Origin: Campylobacter lari
Lineage (GTDB): Bacteria > Campylobacterota > Campylobacteria > Campylobacterales > Campylobacteraceae
Assembly: GCF_001017575.1 (NCBI RefSeq)
Contig: NZ_CP011372.1
Location: 1,302,001 to 1,366,000, forward strand
Reading direction: 5' to 3'
Length of the DNA: 64,000 bases
Part shown: positions 27,226 to 34,259 of the stretch, one piece after another
Layout: each line of letters starts with the position of its first letter
Position numbering within the stretch: the stretch's first letter is position 1
Translations under genes and position numbers: made by a program
Notes under the pieces: model-generated
The model's database searches: none
What the model saw: the letters and a program-made list of their open reading frames with translations, nothing else
Told to the model about the DNA's origin: nothing

Positions 27226-29865
27226 TTATTTTAATGCGCCCCAATTTTTGGCAATACTTGATGAAGTTTTTAATTTAACTTTTAATTTTACAATATTTTC
27301 CATAATATCACTAGCATTTTTTGCAAATTCCTCACAAAGTTCATCTTTTACCTCAAAAATAAGCTCATCATGAATTTGTAAAATCAAGCGTTTATTTTCA
27401 TCTAAATCTTTTGCAATTTCTATCATTGCAAGTTTTATTATATCGGCAGCAGAGCCTTGAAGTGTAGAGTTAATGCTCTCTCTTTCATACATTGCCACAT
27501 GCATAGGCTTTGCATTTTCAAAATCAAAATAACGCTTACGGCCTAGTAAGGTACTTATAAAACCATTTTGTTTAGCTTCATTTTTTACCTTTTCAAAATA
27601 AGTTTTAATACTAGTAAAATTCTCAAAATATTTTTCAATATATTCTTTAGCTAACTTTGCTTCTATTTTTAAATTTTGACTCAAAGTCTTATAACCCATG
27701 CCATAAATAAGACCAAAATTTATGCTTTTAGCAATACTTCTTGTCTCATAATTACTATGACCAAAGATCATAATAGCAGTTTTTGCATGAATATCCTCAT
27801 CATTTAAAAAGGCCTCTAACAACTTTTCATCTTCGCTAAAATGCGCCAGCATTCTAAGCTCAATTTGTGAATAATCAAGTGAAATAAAACTAAATCCTTC
27901 TTTTGCTACAAAACAGGATTTATAATCTTTAGCATATTGACCATGCGCAGGGATGTTTTGTAAATTTGGATCCTTTGATGAAAGGCGCCCAGTAGCTGTT
28001 CCTGTTTGTAAAAAGCTTGAGTAAATTCTTGAGTTTTCATCTTTTTTAGCTAATTTTAACAAAGGTTCACAATAAGTAGAAACTAATTTTGCAAGCTCTC
28101 TATAAGCTAAAATTTCTTTTACAATCGGATGGTTATCTAAAATAGCATTTAAAACCTTTTCATCAGTAGAATAACCTGTTTTACTTTTTTTACCACTTGG
28201 TAGCTTTAGTTTTTCAAATAAAATATCCCCTACTTGTTTAGGAGAGTTAATATTGAATTTTTCACCCGCTAAATCATATATTTTTTCACTTAATATTTTG
28301 ATATCTTGATTAAAACTTTGCATTAAGCTTTCAAGCTTTTGAGTATCAAGCTTAATGCCGTTATTTTCCATCATAATAAGCACTTTGATAAATTCAAACT
28401 CACTTTTTTGTGCAAGTTCAAGTAAAGGTTTTTCTAAATTTTTTAAAAAATACAGATAAAATCTTAAAGTAACATAAGCATCCTCGGCTGCATATTTACA
28501 AGCTTTTTCTACATCCACTCCTGCAAAGTTTTCTCCTTTTTTTACCAAATCTTCAAAATGCAAAGTCTCATAATCAAACAATCTTTTTGCTAAATCATCC
28601 ATATTTACACGCAAACTTGGCTCTTTAAGCCATGCAAGTATCATAGTATCAGCATAATTTTTTGGAGGAAGTAGATTAAAATTATTTTTTATAATCTCAA
28701 AATCATATTTAAGATTATGTCCTATAACCATGCTTTGATATATTTTTTCTATACCCCTTTTAGCCACTTGCATAGAAATTTGCTTACAAACACCTAAATA
28801 ATCATGCGCAAGTGGCACATAAAAGGCTTCACTTTCATGAAAACAAAAACTAAACCCTACTATCTTAGCTTCTTTAGTATCTAAGCCCGTAGTTTCAGTG
28901 TCAAAAGCAACAATGCTTTGATCATCAATTTTTTCTAAAATTTCAAATAATTCTTTCTCATCTAAAATTAATCTTGCATTAAATCCTAAATTTTTATCTT
29001 TATTAGTAGGATTAGTGCGTAGTTTTTTCAATAAAGCATTTAATTCATAATACTCTAAAATATCCATAATCTTAAGCAAAGGTTCATCTTTTGGATACTC
29101 GCAATTTAAAAGCATATTTTTCACATCTAAATCTTCGTACAAAGAAGCAAGTTTTTTACTCAAAAAGGCATTTTCTTTGCCCTCAAGCAATAAATTACGA
29201 CTTCTTTCATTACGCACTAGTGTTAAGTTTTCATAAATTCCCTCAATACTTTCAAACTCATCAAGTAAATTCTTAGCACCCTTAGCACCAATTCCTTTTA
29301 CCCCTGGGATATTATCTGAGCTATCTCCACATAGAGCTAAAAAATCTCTTATTTGGCTAGGTTTTACCCCATATTTTTCCAAACATCCTGCTTCATTGTA
29401 ATCATTTTTTGAAATAGGACTATAAATACTAACTTTATCATCTTTTATAAGTTGATATAAATCTTTATCTTGAGTGATAATTCTTATAAAAATATCCTTA
29501 TTTTCACACTCTTTAACCAAAGATGCTATGATATCATCAGCCTCATAGCCTTCGCAAGAAAAACTTGAAAAACCCATTTTTTCTATCATTTGAATACAAA
29601 TTGGAATTTGAGCTAATAAATCAGGTGGAGGTGGGGTGCGGTTGATTTTATAATTTGGATCAATTTCACTTCTAAAAGTTTTTCCTTTACTATCAAGAGC
29701 AAAAATAATCATATCACTAGGATGTTCATTTTTCAAACTATAAATAAAATTAGCAAAACCGCTAATCATATTACTAGGCTCGCCTTTTGAATTTTTCAAA
29801 CCCTTTAAAGCATAAAAAAGTCTAAAGAAAAAGCCAAAAGTATCAATTATGGTTAAAGTTTTCAT
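27226..29865 (-). CDS. polA: DNA polymerase I
   Basis: This 879-residue protein has all three Pol I parts: an N-terminal 5' nuclease (EGYEADDIIASLV, LCGDSSDNIPGVKGIGAK), a 3'-5' exonuclease with FDTETTGLD near 320, GHNLKYDFEII and AAEDAYVTLRFY, and the polymerase (DYSQIELRMLAHFS, RSIAKSINFGLIYGMG, QIHDELIFEV). The exonuclease carboxylates are all present, so proofreading is probably active. It fills gaps after RNA primer removal and excision repair. The ends of the gene are complete. Confidence 0.97.
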   Translation of the reverse strand: MKTLTIIDTFGFFFRLFYALKGLKNSKGEPSNMISGFANFIYSLKNEHPSDMIIFALDSKGKTFRSEIDPNYKINRTPPPPDLLAQIPICIQMIEKMGFSSFSCEGYEADDIIASLVKECENKDIFIRIITQDKDLYQLIKDDKVSIYSPISKNDYNEAGCLEKYGVKPSQIRDFLALCGDSSDNIPGVKGIGAKGAKNLLDEFESIEGIYENLTLVRNERSRNLLLEGKENAFLSKKLASLYEDLDVKNMLLNCEYPKDEPLLKIMDILEYYELNALLKKLRTNPTNKDKNLGFNARLILDEKELFEILEKIDDQSIVAFDTETTGLDTKEAKIVGFSFCFHESEAFYVPLAHDYLGVCKQISMQVAKRGIEKIYQSMVIGHNLKYDFEIIKNNFNLLPPKNYADTMILAWLKEPSLRVNMDDLAKRLFDYETLHFEDLVKKGENFAGVDVEKACKYAAEDAYVTLRFYLYFLKNLEKPLLELAQKSEFEFIKVLIMMENNGIKLDTQKLESLMQSFNQDIKILSEKIYDLAGEKFNINSPKQVGDILFEKLKLPSGKKSKTGYSTDEKVLNAILDNHPIVKEILAYRELAKLVSTYCEPLLKLAKKDENSRIYSSFLQTGTATGRLSSKDPNLQNIPAHGQYAKDYKSCFVAKEGFSFISLDYSQIELRMLAHFSEDEKLLEAFLNDEDIHAKTAIMIFGHSNYETRSIAKSINFGLIYGMGYKTLSQNLKIEAKLAKEYIEKYFENFTSIKTYFEKVKNEAKQNGFISTLLGRKRYFDFENAKPMHVAMYERESINSTLQGSAADIIKLAMIEIAKDLDENKRLILQIHDELIFEVKDELCEEFAKNASDIMENIVKLKVKLKTSSSIAKNWGALK

Positions 29866-29961
29866 TTGTTTCCTATATTAAAAAATAATAACAATAATTA
29901 TCGCCCAAAATTATTTAAAAGTCGGTAAAAAGTATTAAATTTCCATTTTAAGCATTTTAGA

Positions 29962-29967
29962 TAAAAT
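29962..29967 (+). promoter_or_regulatory. -10 box for the MFS gene
   Basis: TAAAAT in GATAAAATTATC, 34 bases before the TTG start at 30001 and divergent from polA. Confidence 0.4.
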
Positions 29968-30000
29968 TATCATTTTGAAATTTCAAATAAAGGTTTAATC

Positions 30001-31353
30001 TTGCAAACAAAATCAATCGCGGATGAAAATTTTCAAACTCCACAAGGAAAAAAAGCCTTCAAAAAGGCTGTGTTTTCATGTTGGCTAGGAACTGCTATGG
30101 AATATGCAGATTTTGCACTTTATGGCTTAGCTGCAGCTACTGTTTTTTCAGAAGTTTTCTTTCCTGAGCAAACTCCTGTTATAGCATTATTGCTTAGTTT
30201 TGTTACTTATGGTATAGGTTTTATTGCTAGACCTATTGGAGCTTTATTTTTTGGATATTTAGGAGATAAATACGGAAGAAAAAATGTATTGATGAGCACC
30301 ATTGCATTAATGGGTATTTCAACTACTTTAATTGGTTTTATACCAAGTTATGCAGTAATTGGAATTTGGGCTCCTATATGTTTGGTTATTTTGCGTTTTA
30401 TGCAAGGCTTTGGCGCAGGTGCTGAGCTTTCAGGTGGGACTGTCATGCTTGGAGAATACGCTCCTAGTAAGCATAGAGGTTTAATCTCTTCTATCATCGC
30501 TCTTGGATCAAATAGTGGAACCTTACTTGCAGCTTTTGTATGGCTTTTAGTTACAAGTATGGATGATGCTAGTTTTAAAGAATGGGGATGGAGAATTCCT
30601 TTTATAGGAAGTATTTTTATAGCACTTTTTGCTGTTTATATGCGTTTAAATGTAAAAGAAACTCCTGTTTTTGAAAAACAAAAAGAATTAATGCTAAAAA
30701 TTCGTCATGAAAATGAAGTGCATATGAAAAAAGATGAAAGAACTTTTTGGCAAAAAAGTCGCGCATTTTGGACTATGGTAGGTATAAGGATAGGAGAAAA
30801 TGGGCCATCTTATCTTGCACAAGGCTTTATAGTAGGCTATGTAACTAAAATTTTACTTCTTGATAAATCAGTAGCCACAACTGCTGTTGTTATCGCTTCT
30901 TTAGTAGGATTTTTAGTTATACCTTTAGCAGGATATTTAAGTGATAAATTTGGAAGACGCATTACTTATAGAACCTTTTGCTTGCTTTTAATGCTTTATG
31001 CCTTCCCTGCTTTTATGCTACTTGATAGTAAAAATGAAATTATCGTGATTTTAACTATCATCGTAGGCATGTCTTTGGCATCTTTAGGGATTTTTGGCGT
31101 GCAAGCTGCGTGGGGTGTGGAGCTTTTTGGAGCAAAAAATCGCTATACCAAAATGGCACTAGCAAAAGAATTTGGCTCTATACTTTCAGGAGGAACTGCT
31201 CCTATGATAGCTTCAGCTTTGCTTGCTTATTATGGCACTTGGTGGCCAATAGCCTTGTATTTTGTTATCACCGCAGGAATTGGTTTTATCACTACTTTCT
31301 TTGCACCAGAAACTAGAGGCAGGGATTTAAATTTAATAGAAGATGCGATATGA
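30001..31353 (+). CDS. MFS transporter, metabolite:proton symporter type
   Basis: This 450-residue protein has about twelve membrane segments. The MFS motif between segments 2 and 3 is GYLGDKYGRKNVLMS near residue 80 and its repeat GYLSDKFGRRITYR is near 310; MQGFGAGAELSGGTVMLGEY matches the MHS branch (ProP/KgtP/ShiA type). These import organic acids or osmolytes with protons. The start codon is TTG with AAAGG nine bases before. ATGA overlap with the nucleoside hydrolase gene hints that substrate uptake and nucleoside breakdown go together, but the substrate is unproven. C. jejuni Cj0339 is the remembered equivalent. Confidence 0.88.
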   Translation: MQTKSIADENFQTPQGKKAFKKAVFSCWLGTAMEYADFALYGLAAATVFSEVFFPEQTPVIALLLSFVTYGIGFIARPIGALFFGYLGDKYGRKNVLMSTIALMGISTTLIGFIPSYAVIGIWAPICLVILRFMQGFGAGAELSGGTVMLGEYAPSKHRGLISSIIALGSNSGTLLAAFVWLLVTSMDDASFKEWGWRIPFIGSIFIALFAVYMRLNVKETPVFEKQKELMLKIRHENEVHMKKDERTFWQKSRAFWTMVGIRIGENGPSYLAQGFIVGYVTKILLLDKSVATTAVVIASLVGFLVIPLAGYLSDKFGRRITYRTFCLLLMLYAFPAFMLLDSKNEIIVILTIIVGMSLASLGIFGVQAAWGVELFGAKNRYTKMALAKEFGSILSGGTAPMIASALLAYYGTWWPIALYFVITAGIGFITTFFAPETRGRDLNLIEDAI

Positions 31354-32357
31354 TACGCCTTATTTTAGATACTGATATAGGTAATGGCGTAGCAGGGGCT
31401 AATACCGATGATGGTTTAGCCCTTGGGCTTATTTTAGCCTCTAAAGAAATCAAACTTGAGATGATTAGCACTTTAAGTGGTAATGTACAAGCTTTAACCG
31501 CTTATAGTGTTGCTAAAGATTTATTAAATAAGCTTAATCTAGATATACCTTTGTATTTAGGTGCCCATGAAGCTTTATGTGAAGATAGTCATTTTTGGAG
31601 ACAAAGACTAGATAAAAGCGTAGAAGAGTTTAAGCTTACTCATCTTTGGGATCATATAAAACCTATAAAAATCTTAGAAAACATAAGCCCAAATGCTTGT
31701 ATAAAAATGGGTGAGCTTATTATGCAAAATCCAGGTGAAATTTCCATTTGTGCTATAGGTCCTTTAACAAATATAGCCATAGCGATGAAGCTTTTTAAAG
31801 ACTTTGATAAAAATGTGAAAGAAATTTTTATCATGGGTGGAAGTTTTGATATGCCTTATCATATCAAAGATACAAATTTTGGTTTTGATCCTGAAGCTGC
31901 TAGTATAGTTTTAAACTCAAGAGCTAAAATCACACTTGTTCCTTATAATGCAACAATGCAAACTATGCTCACACATGAAGATTTAAATGCTTTAGAAAAT
32001 CAAAATCCTCTTTGTGATTTTTTAGTACAGACTTTAAGAGTTTGGATTGATTATGCAAGCAAAACAAGAGGTACAAATGGCACATGGATACATGATGCAT
32101 TAACTATTGCTTATATGCTTGATCCTAATTTAGCAAATTTTGATGAGTATTTAGTAGATGTCATTTGTGATAGTACTTTTGCTAGAGGAAGCACGATAAG
32201 GTGTTTTAAAGATGCAAAAATGCCTATGAAAAATCATAAATTAAAAAATGCTATAAAAGTTTTAAAAGATATTGATAATGCTAGACTTTTAAATCTTTTA
32301 AAATCAAGACTTTTAAATGGAATTTGCTATGAAAATTACAAAAGCATAACGGCTTAA
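31350..32357 (+). CDS. nucleoside hydrolase (IunH family)
   Basis: This 335-residue protein has the calcium-binding Asp cluster in ILDTDIGNGVAGANTDDGLA at its start (the family DTDxGxDD motif with a longer loop), SICAIGPLTNIAIAMKLF near 130, IFIMGGSF near 155, and a late Asp-His pair in WIHDALTIAYML near 245. It splits ribonucleosides into base and ribose. It overlaps the MFS gene by ATGA. The 3' end overlaps the convergent YqaA-like gene by 45 bases. Confidence 0.9.
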   Translation: MIRLILDTDIGNGVAGANTDDGLALGLILASKEIKLEMISTLSGNVQALTAYSVAKDLLNKLNLDIPLYLGAHEALCEDSHFWRQRLDKSVEEFKLTHLWDHIKPIKILENISPNACIKMGELIMQNPGEISICAIGPLTNIAIAMKLFKDFDKNVKEIFIMGGSFDMPYHIKDTNFGFDPEAASIVLNSRAKITLVPYNATMQTMLTHEDLNALENQNPLCDFLVQTLRVWIDYASKTRGTNGTWIHDALTIAYMLDPNLANFDEYLVDVICDSTFARGSTIRCFKDAKMPMKNHKLKNAIKVLKDIDNARLLNLLKSRLLNGICYENYKSITA

Positions 32358-32756
32358 TTTACCCAAGGCTATAAAAATACTTGCTTTTAAAAAAGAATAC
32401 TTAGCAAATCCAAGCCCTAGTGCAAAAAGATCTCCCACTATGGGCAAAAAAGTAAAAAAAGCATACAAAGAACCAAATTTTTTAAAGTTTGCATTGATTT
32501 TTTCTAATTTATACAAAGAGCCTTTAAAATATTTTTCTAAAATTTGACTCTCTCCAAAATAAGCTAACGCATAAGTACTTAAACTACCCAAAGTATTTCC
32601 CAAACTTGCTACAAATAAAACCATACAAGCATTAAAATCTAATTTTACAAAAGCAAGCACAAAAGCCTCACTTGCCATAGGCAAAAGCGTGCTAGAGAGA
32701 AAACATACTATAAAAAGTCCTATATAGCTTATATCATTATATAAAAAATCAAACAT
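32313..32756 (-). CDS. YqaA/DedA-type membrane protein
   Basis: This 147-residue protein has about four hydrophobic segments and reads LLPMASEAFVLAFV and LGNTLGSLSTYALAYFGE, the core of the short YqaA branch of the DedA/VTT superfamily. Members are thought to move lipids or keep membrane potential; a specific role is not known here. The unusual 45-base overlap with the nucleoside hydrolase tail suggests that one gene end moved by mutation of a stop codon. Confidence 0.82.
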   Translation of the reverse strand: MFDFLYNDISYIGLFIVCFLSSTLLPMASEAFVLAFVKLDFNACMVLFVASLGNTLGSLSTYALAYFGESQILEKYFKGSLYKLEKINANFKKFGSLYAFFTFLPIVGDLFALGLGFAKYSFLKASIFIALGKLSRYAFVIFIANSI

Positions 32757-32863
32757 TACAAATTTTCTTAGTGTTTATTTTTCAAACTATCATTTTAAAG
32801 AATTTTTAATAACAATTATCTTAGAATGTAAAGTCATTTGGCAATTTTTTAAAAGGAAAAACT

Positions 32864-32935
32864 ATGGAAAGGAAAAAATTTTCTAAACTAAATTTAGAAT
32901 ACTCATTTAACAAAGCTTCTTTTTCTTGGCGTTAA
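32864..32935 (+). CDS. possible 23-residue leader or remnant peptide
   Basis: ATG at 32864 follows AAAAGGAAAAACT and opens 23 codons (MERKKFSKLNLEYSFN then KASFSWR) to TAA. One Trp lies next to the end and GGC-GTTAA-GCC follows at the stop. It might be the old trp leader peptide or the start of a deleted gene. Only one Trp codon is present, which is weak for classical attenuation. It may also be chance. Confidence 0.25.
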   Translation: MERKKFSKLNLEYSFNKASFSWR

Positions 32936-32954
32936 GCCTACTACTACATTTTCA

Positions 32955-33022
32955 ATCATTTTTTATTTTACATTTTTAGTTTTAGTTGATCATTTTTTAT
33001 TTTACATTTTTAGTTTTAGTTG
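32955..33022. repeat. 34-bp perfect tandem repeat, two full copies
   Basis: Copies at 32955-32988 and 32989-33022 are identical over 34 bases (starting ATCATTTTTTATTTTACA) and a third, partial copy starts at 33023. It lies just upstream of trpB. Confidence 0.9.
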
Positions 33023-33065
33023 ATCATTTTTGATTTTAAATTATTAATCATTCCAAGGAAATACT

Positions 33066-34241
33066 ATGAAAAAATATTATGGAAAATTTGGTGGGCAATT
33101 TGTGCCAAATGAAGTAAAAATAGCATTAGATGAAGTAGAAAAAGCTTTTTTAAAACTCAAAAAAGATAAAGATTTTAACACAGAATTAAAAGAACTCTTA
33201 GCTAATTATGTGGGAAGACCTACGCCTTTATACCATGCTAAAAATTTAAGCAAGCTTTATAATCATGAAATTTATTTAAAAAGAGAAGACTTAACTCACA
33301 CAGGAGCTCATAAGATCAACAATGCCATAGCTCAAGCCTTAATGGCAAAGAAAATGAATAAGAAAAAAATTATTGCAGAAACCGGAGCAGGACAACACGG
33401 GCTTGCAACAGCTACTGCAGCAGCACTTTTGGGACTTGAATGTGAGATATTTATGGGAGCTATTGATGTAAAAAGACAAGCCTTAAATGTCTATAAAATG
33501 GAGCTTTTAGGAGCAAAAGTTCATGCGGTAGAAAGTGGAAGTAAAACTTTAAGCGATGCAGTAGATGAGGCTTTAAATTTTTGGGTTAAAAATACCAAAG
33601 AAGTATTTTATGTAGTAGGAAGTGCAGTAGGACCTTATCCTTATCCGCAAATTGTTACGCATTTTCAAAGTATTATAGGTAAAGAATGTAAAATGCAACT
33701 TAGAAAATTAAATAAAAAAGTTGATTACATCATAGCAGCAGCTGGAGGTGGTAGCAATGCTGCTGGAATTTTTCATGCATTTTTAAAAGATGAAAAAGTT
33801 AAACTCATAGGCGTTGAGGCGGCAGGTTTAGGAAAAGATACACCTTATCATGCAGCCACACTTACTAAAGGTAAAGAAGGTATTATCCATGGTATGAAAA
33901 CTAAGGTTTTACAAGATGATAAAGGAAACATTGCTCATACTTTTAGCATCTCTGCTGGACTTGATTACCCTGGCATAGGTCCTTTGCACGCATATTTACA
34001 AGAAAGTAAAAGAGCAAGTTATCATGCTATTAGTGATGATGAGTGTATTAATGCTTTAAAATTATTATGTAAAGAAGAAGGTATTATACCCGCTATTGAA
34101 AGCTCACATGCATTAGCTTATCTAGAAAAACTTTGTCCGACTTTAAAGAAAAAAAGTGTGATAGTTATAAATCTTTCAGGAAGAGGCGATAAAGATATGC
34201 AAAGTATTTATGAGTATAAAAAAGGTGAAATTTATGGTTGA
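33066..34241 (+). CDS. trpB: tryptophan synthase beta chain
   Basis: This 391-residue enzyme is of normal length: KREDLTHTGAHKINNAIAQA near 80 carries the pyridoxal Lys, AETGAGQHGLATATAA near 105, AAAGGGSNAAGIFHAF the phosphate loop near 228, and NLSGRGDKDM near 375. It makes tryptophan from indole and serine. The normal partner trpA and the rest of the trp operon are absent on both sides, so this gene may work alone on indole taken from outside. A hairpin terminator follows. No sign of decay was seen in the frame. Confidence 0.96.
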   Translation: MKKYYGKFGGQFVPNEVKIALDEVEKAFLKLKKDKDFNTELKELLANYVGRPTPLYHAKNLSKLYNHEIYLKREDLTHTGAHKINNAIAQALMAKKMNKKKIIAETGAGQHGLATATAAALLGLECEIFMGAIDVKRQALNVYKMELLGAKVHAVESGSKTLSDAVDEALNFWVKNTKEVFYVVGSAVGPYPYPQIVTHFQSIIGKECKMQLRKLNKKVDYIIAAAGGGSNAAGIFHAFLKDEKVKLIGVEAAGLGKDTPYHAATLTKGKEGIIHGMKTKVLQDDKGNIAHTFSISAGLDYPGIGPLHAYLQESKRASYHAISDDECINALKLLCKEEGIIPAIESSHALAYLEKLCPTLKKKSVIVINLSGRGDKDMQSIYEYKKGEIYG

Positions 34242-34256
34242 AGGATAACTTCAACC
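34236..34256 (+). terminator. rho-independent terminator after trpB
   Basis: GGTTGAAG-GATAA-CTTCAACC, a perfect 8-bp stem followed by AATTTATTTTTTT. It overlaps the trpB stop region and lies against the uvrA 3' end. Confidence 0.85.
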
Positions 34257-34259
34257 AAT

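Larger units (their letters stand above)
32757..33065. other. 309-bp gap before trpB, likely scar of a lost trp operon segment
   Basis: The gap holds a 23-codon ORF with a ribosome site (32864-32935), then an AT-rich stretch with a 34-bp tandem repeat (32955-33022 plus a partial third copy), then the trpB ribosome site AAGGAAATACT. No other gene was found. In C. jejuni trpE, trpD and trpF precede trpB (from memory), so this gap is where they would have been. Confidence 0.55.

Noticed and set aside
32955..33022. CRISPR-like repeats
   Set aside because: The two 34-bp copies are directly joined with no spacer and no cas genes are near.
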